Below, piece after piece: positions 44,380 through 53,905 of a stretch of 64,000 nt of DNA. Within the stretch, counting starts at the first letter, position 1. Each line of letters opens with the position of its first letter. The notes beneath the pieces are model-generated. The model saw nothing but the letters and a program-made list of their open reading frames with translations. It was not told the DNA's origin and searched no databases. The position numbers were made by a program, and so were the translations under genes. Origin of the DNA: Microlunatus soli (GTDB lineage Bacteria; Actinomycetota; Actinomycetes; Propionibacteriales; Propionibacteriaceae); NCBI RefSeq assembly GCF_900105385.1, contig NZ_LT629772.1:3038001-3102000 (forward strand), in the 5' to 3' direction.

Positions 44380-45182
44380 CGGGACTCTCTCCCCTGGCGG
44401 GTCGGACGTGACGTGCCGGTTCGGCGGCCAGCTGCGGTCCGAGCATCACGATTGGGACGTACGACGGGAGCGTCCGGTTCCCGCAGATGGCGCAACAACG
44501 GGACGAGTTTTGCCCGGCCCCGCGCACACCGGCTCTTCACCGTGCCGGTCGCGCAGCCGAGCATCCCGGCGGCCTCCTCGACCGAGTAGCCCTCCATGTC
44601 CACCAACACCAGCGCCGCCCGCTGGTCGGCGTTCAGGGTGCCGAGCGCCGTCACGATGTCGGCCCGCTGTTCGCCCTCCAACACCTGATCGGTGGTGTCG
44701 ACGGTCGTGGCCAACTCCTCGGCCCGGTCGGGGTCCTCGGGCAGCGGCTCGGCGGCCCGCACCTTGTTCCGCCGGATCCGGTCCAGGCAGGAGTTCACCA
44801 CCACCCGATGCAGCCAGGTGGTGACCTGCGCATCGCCACGGAAGCTGGCGGCCCGGCGGAAGGCGGAGATGTAGGCCTCCTGCAGCGCGTCGGCCGCTTC
44901 CTCGGGATTGCGCATCGTCCGCAACGCGACGGCCCACATCCGGTCCCGATGCCGGGTGACCAGCACCGAGAACGCCAGCGGGTTGCCGTTCACGTGTGCT
45001 GCCAGCAGCTCGGTGTCGGCCAGCTCGGTCAGCGGTCCGGCGGCCGCGTCCAGCTGGCCCGGGGTTCGCGGCATCGCCGCAGCCGAACCGGCGTCGGCCG
45101 GCTCGGCGGCTCGGGGCCGGGCCGGACGCATCGGCGAACCGGTACTCCGTCCGCCGCCGCCCGGCGATGGGTACGGTGTCAC
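44376..45182 (-). CDS. sigM: ECF RNA polymerase sigma factor SigM
   Basis: 268 residues from GTG 45182. Region 2 is VLVTRHRDRMWAVALRTMRNPEEAADALQEAYISAFRRAASFRG, with the core-binding segment and -10 recognition; region 4 is LNADQRAALVLVDMEGYSVEEAAGMLGCATGTVKSRCARGRAKL, the -35 helix-turn-helix. The GTG overlaps the murJ stop (GTGA), so translational coupling is likely; an ATG at 45131 is an alternative start. In mycobacteria sigM follows murJ in the same position. Regulates envelope or oxidative stress in relatives. Confidence 0.9.
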   Translation of the reverse strand: MTPYPSPGGGGRSTGSPMRPARPRAAEPADAGSAAAMPRTPGQLDAAAGPLTELADTELLAAHVNGNPLAFSVLVTRHRDRMWAVALRTMRNPEEAADALQEAYISAFRRAASFRGDAQVTTWLHRVVVNSCLDRIRRNKVRAAEPLPEDPDRAEELATTVDTTDQVLEGEQRADIVTALGTLNADQRAALVLVDMEGYSVEEAAGMLGCATGTVKSRCARGRAKLVPLLRHLREPDAPVVRPNRDARTAAGRRTGTSRPTRQGRESR

Positions 45183-48100
45183 GACACCACCTCGACCTCG
45201 TTGATGCCGCCGCGGTAGTTGTCTCCCTCCTCCGGCAGGGAGGTCAGGAAGACAAGTACGTAGCGGGCCTTGACCTTTTCGTCCAGGGTGCACGTGCCGG
45301 ATTCGCCGATGTCCTTCTGCCGTGCGACCGTGCGCCAACTCTTCAGGGAGTTCATATCAGGTTCCGCGCCGGCCTCGCCCTTCGGAACCCGGATCTGGAC
45401 ATCGGTGCCGTTGCCGTACAGCTGCAGTTTGACCGAACCGACCTGCTGCACCGAGCCGAGATCGAGCACGATCCCGACGCCGGGCTTGAGGTTGCCCAGG
45501 TCCGGGCTGCCGAAGTACGACATCGTCGTCCAGCGGGTCTTCGGGTCACCGTCGTAGGCGTTCTTCACCTCGCCCGGATGCTCCTCGCCGTTGCCCGGCG
45601 GGGGATCGAAGTCCTTGCCGTCGACGATCTTGATCGGCCGGTCGGCCGGCGGCGCGGCCGAGGTCTTCGGATCGTTCGGATGCAGATTGGCCGCCGGGCC
45701 GAGGCCCTGGGCGGTGATCACGGTGATCACCACCGCGGCGATCAGTGCCGCGATGACCACCAGCCAGATCCAGCGCCGGGGGCCCGGGCGGGGCTCGTCC
45801 GGTTCGGCGGCGGCGATCGTCGTGGTGGGCTGATCGGGGCTCGCCGGGGTGCCGGCCGCCGGGCTGCTGGCGGAGTTGGTGCCGGCGGCGATGCTGCCGT
45901 TGCGTTCGACCAGGGCGTACGGTTCGGCGACCACGCCGACCGGGATCCGGCCGGTGTCGGGATCCTCGCCGAGGATCCGCGGCTGCGGATGCCGCAGCCG
46001 GCGTTCCAGGTCGCCGGTGGCATCGGCCGAGCCGAGCACCCGATCCAATTCGCCGACCAGTTCGGCGGCGGTGACGATCCGCGGCGCCCGCTGCCGCGGG
46101 ATCGGGCTGAGCAACTGGTCGCAGATCCGGTCCAGGGTGGGGGAGACGCCGTGCCGGACCTGCCGTGGGGTCAGCCACGGATGCCCGCTTTCCTGCGCGC
46201 CGCCCGGTGCCGAGGGTGCGGCCGGCAGTCCGAACGCCGCCTCGCCGGGCCAGCGCGCCACCAGGCAGGCATAGAGCAGCCGGCCGAGGTCGGTGACGTC
46301 GGCGTCGGTCAGGGCGTCGTCGCTGCTCGGGGCGTCGGCGTACTCCTCCGGCCGCAGCGCGGCCTCGATCAGCAGTCCGACGATCTTGATGTTGCCGGCC
46401 GGGGTGATGATCACCGTCTCCGGATTGAGTCGCCGGTGATGCAGGCCGCGGGCGTGCGCACCGGACAGTGCGTCGGCCACTTCGCGGACCACCCAGGCCG
46501 ACTCCAGCCCGGTCAGCGGTGCGGCGGTCAGCACCGACTGCAGGGACTGCCCCTCGGCGTACTCGCTGACGATGTAGCTGCCGACGGCCTGTCCGTCGGC
46601 GGTGACGGCACCTTCACCGACCGCGTCCAGCACCCGCAGGAAGCGGGAGTCGGTCGCACCGGAGGCATGCCGTCCGGCGGCCAGCAGTTCGTCGCTGCGG
46701 TCGTCGCCGACCGGCAGTAGATGGATCACCACCGACCGACTCAGCACCTGGTCGAAGGCCCGCCAGGTGATCGAGGCCCCGGTCCAGGCGAGCAGCTCCT
46801 CCAGCCGATACCGGTCGGCGAGCACGGTGCCGGCCGGCAGATGGTCCGGGACCGGTTCGGTCTGCTCGCCGGGTGGGTCGGCCGGCGCACCGGATTCGAG
46901 TTCGTCCAGGGTGAACGACGCGGTCTGCTCGGTGTCGGGTGCGTCCAGATCGTCGGTCGGACCGGTGACGGGGGGTGGCGTAACCGCCGCACCGGCCTCT
47001 GCCAGGTGCGGCTGGTCCGACTGTCCGCCCGTCATCTGTTGCCCCGCTGGGTGATCGCTGCGCCGACGAATCTGGGTGATGATCGATGCCTCGTCGGCCT
47101 GGTCGGAATCGGCATCATCGTGGTGACCATCGTCGTCGTTGGCATTATCGGTGCTGCCGAGGGTCGCGGCCGCATCCGCCCCGTCCCCGATGGTGCCAGA
47201 TGAGGCAAACCCCTGGGGCCCAGAACCGCCGTCCGGCTCCGAAGAGATTGCTGAGGACCCCGAACCGCGGCCGCCACGGCGCAGCACGGTGGCCACGATC
47301 TGGTTGATCTCGGTGATGTGCAGCACCCGGGCCAGCCCGAAATACAGGCCGAGCGCGACCAGTCCGGCGATCGCCAGCGCCAGGACCCGGGCGCCGAAGC
47401 CGGTCGACCACTGCGCAAAACCCCAAGTGATCGCGTACGCCGCGACGCCGGCCGGCAACACGGCCAGGAAGACCCGTACGCAGTGCCGGGCGATCTCCCC
47501 GCCGCGCAGCCCGGGCAGACGCTTGCCGAGTTGATGGAAGGAGACACCGAGCCCGACGATGTAGGCCAGCGAGTACGCCAGGGCCAGCCCGGGCGCGACC
47601 CAGGCCGGCTTGCCGATCGGCAGCACCAGCAGCAGCGCGGCACCGATGTTCACCCCGGCGATCAGGATCTGCACGAAGAAGGTGGTCCGGGTGTCCTCCA
47701 GGGCGTAGAACGCGCGCAGACAGATGTACTGCAGGGTGAACGGCACCAGCCCGATCGCGAACGCGACCAGCGTCCAGCCGATGAAGTCCCAGTGCTTGGA
47801 CCCGGCGCCGTGTCCGAACAGCAGTTGGGCGATCGGGAACCCGAGCGCCAGGAACGCGACCGACGCGGGCAGCAGGGTGGTGACCGCCAGCCGCATCGTC
47901 CGGACCACCTCGTCGCGGGCGTCGCCCAACCGACCGGCCAGCACCAGCCGGGAGGTGGACGGCAGCATCGCCGTCACCAACGAGACGGTGATCAGCGAGT
48001 GCGGCAGCATGAAGATCAGGTTGGCGTTCTGGTAGACGACCCAGCCGGCGCCGACACCACCCTTCGGTACGGCACCGCTGGCCAGCCGGCTGACCACGAC

Positions 48101-48937
48101 CAGCGCCAGTTGGGTGACGATCATGTAGCCGACCGTCCACTTGGCCACCTTGCCGGCCCGACCGAGTCCGCTGTGCCGGAAGTCGAATCGTGGTCGATAG
48201 CGGAATCCGATGGCCCGCAAGTAGGGGATCAGGACCAGTGCCTGGGCGAGGATCCCGATCGTTGCGCCGAGCCCGAGGAGGAGTTCCTGCTGCAGGGTGA
48301 ACGGTGCTCCCAGATCGCGATCGCTGCTCGGCCAGAGCACCAGGAACACGCCGATCGAAGCGATGCCGACCACGTTGTTCAGCACCGGCGCCCACATCAT
48401 CGGGCCGAACTTGCCGCGTGCGTTCAGCACCTGGCCGAGCATCACGGTCAGGCCGTAGAAGAAGATCTGCGGCAGACAGAGATAGGCCAGCATGATGATC
48501 GACTGGAACTGGCCGGCCAGCTTCGGCGCCAGCCACTCGCCGTCCAGATAGATCCTCATGATCAACGGCGCCAGCAGGGTGGCGCCGACGGCGATCACGC
48601 CGATCGCAGCCATCCCCAAGGTGATCAGCCGGTTGGTGAACGCCTCGCCGCCGTCGTCGTCCTCCTTCATTGCCCGGACGATCTGCGGCACGAAGACGGT
48701 GTTCAACACACCACCGGCCAGCAACAGATAGATCGCCTGCGGCACCACGTTGGCCAACCCGAACATGTCGGCCTGCCGGGTGCCGGAACCCAGCGCAACC
48801 ACCAGCAGCGCCGCCTTGGCGAAGCCGAGCACCCGAGACGCCGCCGTCCCGGCGGCCATGATCGCGGTCGCCGAGATCAACCGGGAGGCACCGGATTTCT
48901 CGGGCCCGGCCTCGGTCGCGTCGGTCGATCGTGTCAT
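45179..48937 (-). CDS. murJ: Lipid II flippase MurJ fused to pseudokinase and extracellular domain
   Basis: 1252 residues. Residues 1-550 form the MurJ/MviN flippase (about 14 helices), including MLGQVLNARGKFGPMMWAPVLNN. After a disordered acidic linker (about 550-700) comes a kinase-fold domain (ADRYRLEELL, about 705-960). Its catalytic loop reads HHRRLNPETV rather than HRDLKPEN and DFG is lost, so it is a pseudokinase. A helix at about 1045-1070 precedes an extracellular galactose-binding-like domain. The same architecture is known from mycobacterial MviN, where a phospho-peptide recruits FhaA. Start: ATG 48937, or GTG 48949 that overlaps the upstream stop. Confidence 0.92.
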   Translation of the reverse strand: MTRSTDATEAGPEKSGASRLISATAIMAAGTAASRVLGFAKAALLVVALGSGTRQADMFGLANVVPQAIYLLLAGGVLNTVFVPQIVRAMKEDDDGGEAFTNRLITLGMAAIGVIAVGATLLAPLIMRIYLDGEWLAPKLAGQFQSIIMLAYLCLPQIFFYGLTVMLGQVLNARGKFGPMMWAPVLNNVVGIASIGVFLVLWPSSDRDLGAPFTLQQELLLGLGATIGILAQALVLIPYLRAIGFRYRPRFDFRHSGLGRAGKVAKWTVGYMIVTQLALVVVSRLASGAVPKGGVGAGWVVYQNANLIFMLPHSLITVSLVTAMLPSTSRLVLAGRLGDARDEVVRTMRLAVTTLLPASVAFLALGFPIAQLLFGHGAGSKHWDFIGWTLVAFAIGLVPFTLQYICLRAFYALEDTRTTFFVQILIAGVNIGAALLLVLPIGKPAWVAPGLALAYSLAYIVGLGVSFHQLGKRLPGLRGGEIARHCVRVFLAVLPAGVAAYAITWGFAQWSTGFGARVLALAIAGLVALGLYFGLARVLHITEINQIVATVLRRGGRGSGSSAISSEPDGGSGPQGFASSGTIGDGADAAATLGSTDNANDDDGHHDDADSDQADEASIITQIRRRSDHPAGQQMTGGQSDQPHLAEAGAAVTPPPVTGPTDDLDAPDTEQTASFTLDELESGAPADPPGEQTEPVPDHLPAGTVLADRYRLEELLAWTGASITWRAFDQVLSRSVVIHLLPVGDDRSDELLAAGRHASGATDSRFLRVLDAVGEGAVTADGQAVGSYIVSEYAEGQSLQSVLTAAPLTGLESAWVVREVADALSGAHARGLHHRRLNPETVIITPAGNIKIVGLLIEAALRPEEYADAPSSDDALTDADVTDLGRLLYACLVARWPGEAAFGLPAAPSAPGGAQESGHPWLTPRQVRHGVSPTLDRICDQLLSPIPRQRAPRIVTAAELVGELDRVLGSADATGDLERRLRHPQPRILGEDPDTGRIPVGVVAEPYALVERNGSIAAGTNSASSPAAGTPASPDQPTTTIAAAEPDEPRPGPRRWIWLVVIAALIAAVVITVITAQGLGPAANLHPNDPKTSAAPPADRPIKIVDGKDFDPPPGNGEEHPGEVKNAYDGDPKTRWTTMSYFGSPDLGNLKPGVGIVLDLGSVQQVGSVKLQLYGNGTDVQIRVPKGEAGAEPDMNSLKSWRTVARQKDIGESGTCTLDEKVKARYVLVFLTSLPEEGDNYRGGINEVEVVS

Positions 48938-48941
48938 CGGT

Positions 48942-51302
48942 TCAGCCACGCGGTACACCGTCCGTACTCAGCGGTTCGGGGTGCTCGTCGGCCGCATCCG
49001 GGGACGGGTCCGGCGAGCCGCGTCGCGGTCGGATGACGGTGTCCTCGGTCGCTTCGTCGCGGTCCGTCGATGCCTGCGCAGGATCGGCGTGGCCGGCCGG
49101 TCCGTGCTGCGCAGTGCTGCCGGGATCTTCGGCCGGCTCGGGTTCCTCGGCGGCCCGTTCCCGGGCGACCTGCCGGATCCGCAGCACGACGGTGCCGAGC
49201 AGCACGATGCCGGCGGCGATCGCGATGATCCAGCCGACCAGCCCGGCGCGGGTGGCGTTCACCCGGATGGTCAGTGGTTCGCCGACGTTCTGCCCCTCGG
49301 TGGTGGCGAGTTGCAGGGTGACCTGCATGTCGCCGTTGGCGTTGGCCTGGGCCGGGATCTGCACCGGTACCTTCGCGCCGGCGTCGACGGTGCCGTCGCC
49401 GACCTCCCGTGCCGGGACGTCCTGCAGCCGCAACCGGGACTGGTTGGAGGAGTTGGCCCGCAGCTGGACCTTGATCGGACTGTTCAGCTCGTTGACCACC
49501 GTCACCGGCACCCGGGCACCCGAACCGGTCAGCGTGACCTGCGGATTGCTCTCCACCCGGATCGCGTCGGTGCTCTCCAGATCGTCCAGCGAGATCGGAT
49601 CGGCGCGCTCGCCGGCGGTCAGCAGTTGCTGCTGGGCCCGCACGAACTGACTCTGCTCCGACCGGTGCCGACGCCAGCTCAGGCTGGCCGCCCGCGGCAA
49701 CGACTGACCGATCAATGTGTCGGCGGAGGATTGCCCGAGCAGGTCGCTGTAGGTCTGCAGATTCTGCTGCAGCCGGTCCAGCCGACGCAGCTGGCGGGGG
49801 TTGAACTCCTCGGCCCGGACGGTGTCGGGGTAGTGCAGGTTGTTGCCCAGCGGAGTCGCCCGGTCGGTCAGCAGATCCTTGACCGACCGCGGTTTGAGCC
49901 AGGGTGCCTGCAGCGTCGCGTTGGCGCTGACCGCCTGGTCGGCATCGGACACCAGCCGGAGCCGGCCGAGCGAGGACGCCGGTTCACCGCTGACGGAGTC
50001 GACGTAGCTGTCGGCCAATGAGGTCTGCCGCTGTTGGACCTCGGTGTCGCGGGGATCCGGGCCCGGTCCGGCTGCGGCGCCGGAGTCGTAGCCCAGGATC
50101 GTCGGGCTGTCGTCGGCGCTGATCACCGGCCCGAGGTCGCCGAGGTCGGCCTGATCCAGCAGGACGGCCGCCGCGCCGAGCTGTTTCGCAGCCTGCAGGG
50201 TGGCCCGATCGGCGGCGCCGTCGGCCGGTGCGATCAGCAGCGGCAGCCCCTTGACCTCGGCGATCTTGGCGGCTTCGCGTTGACCGTCCCGGACGATGCC
50301 CAGGCGGTCGGCATGCACCAACGAGGTGAGGTCGGGCCGGGCGTAGAGCAGTTGGAATCCGTCGTGGGCCTGGCGCAGCGCTGTGAACCGGGTCAGCCAG
50401 TCCGCGGCAGCGTCCTTCCCGGTCCCGGCGGTCTTGGCACCGTCGGCGTCGATCACCGAGTAGCCGTTCTTCATCGACTTCAGTTCGAGCAGCAGATTCG
50501 GATCGACGGCGAAACTGGCGCCGGGACGTTCGGCGGCGCGCAACAGCGTGTCCAGCCGGCCGCCCGGGCCGATCTGGTCGGCCAGGCCGTCGTCGGTGAA
50601 GATTCCGGACCGGCTCATCGACGGCGTCGCGGCGAGCTCCACGATGGTGGACGTCCCGATCGCCTGCTGCCCGGGTTGCAGTCCGTCGCCGGCGGTCGCC
50701 ACCACGTAGCTGCGGGCCCGGCCGACGGTGGTGCTGGCGTTCTCCCGGACCTGGATGCCGGCCAGGTAGACGCCGGGCTGCGGGGTCGTCGTCTCGAAGA
50801 AGTCGCTCGCCTTGGCCCTCACCCGGAAGGTCTTGGAAGCGCCGGGATCCAACTGCGGTGCGTCCTCGGTGTAGAGATTCTGATACGCCGTCGGCGTTCC
50901 CGGGCTGTACATCCGGGCGCCGACCGGGTCGGTCGGCTGCGATGCGCCGGCCTGGCTCAGTTCGTCCTGCGTCGTGTACGGCGTCATGTTCCGCCAGATC
51001 ATCGCCTGCAGACGGTCCAACGGCCGGTCCGAGGTGTTGGTGACCTTGCCCTCGAACGTGATGGTCGCGTTAGGGTCGGAGATCGCCGGAGTCAGGGCAG
51101 TCAGTTCGATGCTGACCTGGGATCCGGTCTCGGCCCGAGCCGTCGCCGGTCCGGTCAGCGGTCCGGCGAACAGGCAACCGAGCAGCAGGGCCAGCAGCAG
51201 ACAGCAGGCCCGGAGCCGACTCGGTGCCGGCACCGTCGCAGGGGTCGCGGAGGTCCGCCGGGCGATCACACGCCCGGACCCTGCCCAGCGCCCATCTCGC
51301 AC
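48942..51302 (-). CDS. DUF6049 family secreted/membrane protein
   Basis: 786 residues. A signal peptide (about 30-57, LRACCLLLALLLGCLFAG...ARAE) and a long extracellular domain follow. It starts with a beta-sandwich segment (QVSIELTALTPAISDPNATITFEGKVTNTSD), then alpha-beta domains, and ends with a C-terminal membrane helix (WIIAIAAGIVLLGTVVLRI) and an acidic cytoplasmic tail. This is the DUF6049 protein that precedes murJ in the actinobacterial origin block (mycobacterial Rv3909 position). Function unknown; linked to cell-wall growth by position. Starts at GTG; its end overlaps or abuts the murJ start. Confidence 0.78.
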   Translation of the reverse strand: MRDGRWAGSGRVIARRTSATPATVPAPSRLRACCLLLALLLGCLFAGPLTGPATARAETGSQVSIELTALTPAISDPNATITFEGKVTNTSDRPLDRLQAMIWRNMTPYTTQDELSQAGASQPTDPVGARMYSPGTPTAYQNLYTEDAPQLDPGASKTFRVRAKASDFFETTTPQPGVYLAGIQVRENASTTVGRARSYVVATAGDGLQPGQQAIGTSTIVELAATPSMSRSGIFTDDGLADQIGPGGRLDTLLRAAERPGASFAVDPNLLLELKSMKNGYSVIDADGAKTAGTGKDAAADWLTRFTALRQAHDGFQLLYARPDLTSLVHADRLGIVRDGQREAAKIAEVKGLPLLIAPADGAADRATLQAAKQLGAAAVLLDQADLGDLGPVISADDSPTILGYDSGAAAGPGPDPRDTEVQQRQTSLADSYVDSVSGEPASSLGRLRLVSDADQAVSANATLQAPWLKPRSVKDLLTDRATPLGNNLHYPDTVRAEEFNPRQLRRLDRLQQNLQTYSDLLGQSSADTLIGQSLPRAASLSWRRHRSEQSQFVRAQQQLLTAGERADPISLDDLESTDAIRVESNPQVTLTGSGARVPVTVVNELNSPIKVQLRANSSNQSRLRLQDVPAREVGDGTVDAGAKVPVQIPAQANANGDMQVTLQLATTEGQNVGEPLTIRVNATRAGLVGWIIAIAAGIVLLGTVVLRIRQVARERAAEEPEPAEDPGSTAQHGPAGHADPAQASTDRDEATEDTVIRPRRGSPDPSPDAADEHPEPLSTDGVPRG

Positions 51303-51423
51303 TGCGCCATCGTATCTGCCGCGATCACCCTGACCGGCCCGTACGCCGCAACGCCCCTGCGACGAACTCCGGGGCGAGGTACACCGGACGACGGCGGCTT
51401 GGGCCGATGCCGAGCTCGACCGA

Positions 51424-51429
51424 TAAACT
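51424..51429 (+). promoter_or_regulatory. -10 hexamer of a leaderless promoter
   Basis: TAAACT, 8 nt before the CCA-transferase GTG at 51438. Confidence 0.4.
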
Positions 51430-51437
51430 CACGCGTT

Positions 51438-52910
51438 GTGCCTGATCGCCCCTCCTCGTCCAGCCGGCTCACCGACGCGCAGCAGCGGTCGGTGCAGCAG
51501 CTGTTCGGTACCGCTCCGGTGGTCGACGAACTCGGGACGCTGTTCACCGACGCCGGGCACAGTCTCTATCTGGTCGGCGGCAGCGTCCGGGACGCCCTGC
51601 TCGGCGAGCTCGGACACGACCTGGACTTCACCACCTCGGCGCGGCCGGACGAGATCGAGCGACTGCTGCGGACGAGGACGTCGACCATCTGGACCGTCGG
51701 ACGGGAGTTCGGCACCATCGGCGGCAGGATCGGTGACTGGCAGATCGAGATCACCACGTTCCGCGCCGACGCCTACGCCGCCGACAGCCGCAAGCCGGCG
51801 GTCGAATTCGGGGACAACCTCAGCGGCGACCTGATCCGGCGCGATTTCACCGTCAACGCGATGGCCCTCAGCCTGCCGGACCACGCGTTCGTCGACCCGT
51901 ACGGCGGCGTCGACGATCTGATCGAGCAGCGGCTGCGCACCCCGACGGCACCGGAGGTCTCCTTCACCGACGACCCGTTGCGGATGTTGCGGGCGGCCCG
52001 GTTCGCCGCCCGGCTCGGGCTGGTGCCGACCCCGGAGCTGGTCGCCGCGATGACCGAGCTGGCCGATCGGCTGAGCATCGTCTCCGCCGAGCGGATCAGC
52101 GACGAGTTCGCCAAGCTGTTGCTCACCGACCATCCGCGGATCGGTCTGGACCTGCTGGTCCGCACCGGGTTGGCCGACCAGTTCCTGCCCGAGCTGCCGG
52201 CGCTCCGGCTGGAACGCGACGAGCATCATCGGCACAAGGACGTCTACGTGCACAGCCTGATCGTGCTGGAGCAGGCGATCGATCTGGAACGGATCCGGGG
52301 GCACCAGCCCGATCTGGTCAATCGGCTGGCCGCCCTGCTGCACGACATCGGCAAGCCACGGACCCGCAAGTTCGAGGCCGGCGGCAAGGTGACCTTCCAC
52401 CACCACGACGTGGTCGGCGCGAAGATGGCCAGGAAGCGGCTGAAGGCGTTGCGGTTCAGCAGCGAGCAGATCGACGCGGTCGCGCAGCTGATCGAGCTGC
52501 ACCTGCGGTTCCACGGCTATTCCGACACCGCCGGCGACGGTGAGGGCGGCTGGACCGATTCAGCGGTCCGCCGCTACGTCCGCGACGCCGGCGATCAGCT
52601 GGAACGTCTGCACATGTTGACCCGGGCCGACTGCACCACCCGCAACCAGGCCAAGGCGACCCGGCTGCGCCGCGCCTACGACGAGCTGGAATGGCGGATC
52701 GACGAACTGGCCAAGCAGGAGGAGCTGGACGCGATGCGCCCGGACCTGGACGGCAACCAGATCATGCAGATCCTCGGCATCCAGCCCGGCCGCCAGGTCG
52801 GCGAAGCCTACAAACACCTGCTCGAACTGCGGATCGACAACGGTCCGTTGGGCCACGAACGCGCCGAGGCCGAACTCCGCACCTGGTGGGCCGCCCAGCC
52901 CCACGACTGA
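51438..52910 (+). CDS. CCA tRNA nucleotidyltransferase
   Basis: 490 residues. Head domain LYLVGGSVRDALLGELGHDLDFTT near 41-64 (G-G-x-V-R-D and the DxD catalytic acids), GREFGTIGGRIGDWQIEITTFRAD, and RRDFTVNAMAL. The HD domain follows: RLAALLHDIGKPRTRKFEAGGKVTFHHHDVVGAKMA near 297-332. The enzyme adds or repairs the CCA end of tRNAs. In the mycobacterial block this gene (pcnA) sits upstream of DUF6049 and murJ, as here, divergently. The start is the GTG at 51438, with TAAACT 8 nt upstream and no ribosome site. Confidence 0.92.
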   Translation: MPDRPSSSSRLTDAQQRSVQQLFGTAPVVDELGTLFTDAGHSLYLVGGSVRDALLGELGHDLDFTTSARPDEIERLLRTRTSTIWTVGREFGTIGGRIGDWQIEITTFRADAYAADSRKPAVEFGDNLSGDLIRRDFTVNAMALSLPDHAFVDPYGGVDDLIEQRLRTPTAPEVSFTDDPLRMLRAARFAARLGLVPTPELVAAMTELADRLSIVSAERISDEFAKLLLTDHPRIGLDLLVRTGLADQFLPELPALRLERDEHHRHKDVYVHSLIVLEQAIDLERIRGHQPDLVNRLAALLHDIGKPRTRKFEAGGKVTFHHHDVVGAKMARKRLKALRFSSEQIDAVAQLIELHLRFHGYSDTAGDGEGGWTDSAVRRYVRDAGDQLERLHMLTRADCTTRNQAKATRLRRAYDELEWRIDELAKQEELDAMRPDLDGNQIMQILGIQPGRQVGEAYKHLLELRIDNGPLGHERAEAELRTWWAAQPHD

Positions 52911-52916
52911 CCCAGC

Positions 52917-52984
52917 TTCCCGCGAACTTTGCGGGTTGCCGCACGCCCTGTACCGCGCGCGGCAACCCGGAAACAGCGCGGGAA
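52917..52984. terminator. Nested stem-loop between convergent genes
   Basis: Outer arms TTCCCGCG (52917-52924) and CGCGGGAA (52977-52984); inner arms CGGGTTGCCGC (52932-52942) and GCGGCAACCCG (52959-52969), both perfect. It lies between the CCA-transferase stop and the lipoprotein stop and could serve both. Confidence 0.7.
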
Positions 52985-52991
52985 CTCCGGC

Positions 52992-53894
52992 TCAGCCCTT
53001 GAGTTGGCGGAGTACGGACTCAGCCGCGGATCTGTCGATCGTGTGGCCGGGGTCGGTCAGGATCACCAGGGTGACCCGCTTGCCGCGTTGACCGGCCATC
53101 TCGGTCCATTCGGTGCCGTCGGCGTAGCGGCGTTGGTCGATCAGGCCGAGGTCGGAGTCGATCACCGTCGCCAGCATCGGGCCGTCCGGTTTGTCACAGG
53201 CCCGGACCTGGTCCAGGTAGCGGCCGTAGTAGGCCTTGGCGTCGGCAGTGCTGCCGAACTGCATCGCCAGTCCGATGCCCGGCGTACTGGTCGCCCCCTT
53301 CTTGCCGTAGGTGGCCTGCAGTGCCGAGATCGGATCCGGATAGTCGTCCCGGGTCACCGGTGCGCAACCGATCGTGATGGTGTCCTGCGCGGCGTACCGC
53401 GGATCGCGGCCCTGCACCCAGGTGCCGTTGCCGCGGTAACCCTCCTCGGCACCACCGGGACGGGCGACCGGCTGCCAGCCCGCCGGCCGCGGCAGGTCCT
53501 TCTTGGTCAACGGTCCGGCCGACTTCGGCGCCGGGGCGGTGGGTTCCGGCGGTGCCGGCAGCGTGTTGGACGTGGTCGGTTCCGGTGCGACTGTCGACCC
53601 CGGACTCGCCCGGCGAGACGGACTTGCCGACTGAGTCGGCTTGGCACTGCCGCCGCCGGCCGACGACGTGGCCGAGGTCGACGGGCCGCCGGTCGCCGAT
53701 GCCGAGGCAGGCGGTCGGTTGCTGGGGGAGGGCTGCGGGGTGTCCTGGCAGCCGGTCAGCAGCATCCCGCCGACGGCGAGCGCGGACAGCACCGCCAGTC
53801 GCGTCGGTCGCCGATCGAGCTGACGGTGACCGCGCTGCTGTCGGTGTTGTCCCGGGGGAGCGGAACGCTGTTGTCGGGGAGCCGAACGAGGCAC
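52992..53894 (-). CDS. Lipoprotein of unknown function
   Basis: 300 residues from GTG 53894. A basic N-terminus, a hydrophobic stretch (TRLAVLSALAVGGMLLTGC) and a lipobox LLTGC, followed by a Ser/Pro/Thr-rich spacer of about 80 residues and a folded C-terminal domain of about 150 residues (RYAAQDTITIGCAPVTRDDYPDPISALQATY, AYYGRYLDQVRAC). Two cysteines may pair. The N-terminus before the hydrophobic run is longer than usual for a lipoprotein signal, so the true start may lie further in. It overlaps the M15 gene upstream closely (11 nt gap). Function unknown. Confidence 0.6.
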   Translation of the reverse strand: MPRSAPRQQRSAPPGQHRQQRGHRQLDRRPTRLAVLSALAVGGMLLTGCQDTPQPSPSNRPPASASATGGPSTSATSSAGGGSAKPTQSASPSRRASPGSTVAPEPTTSNTLPAPPEPTAPAPKSAGPLTKKDLPRPAGWQPVARPGGAEEGYRGNGTWVQGRDPRYAAQDTITIGCAPVTRDDYPDPISALQATYGKKGATSTPGIGLAMQFGSTADAKAYYGRYLDQVRACDKPDGPMLATVIDSDLGLIDQRRYADGTEWTEMAGQRGKRVTLVILTDPGHTIDRSAAESVLRQLKG

Positions 53895-53905
53895 GCGGAC
53901 GGACC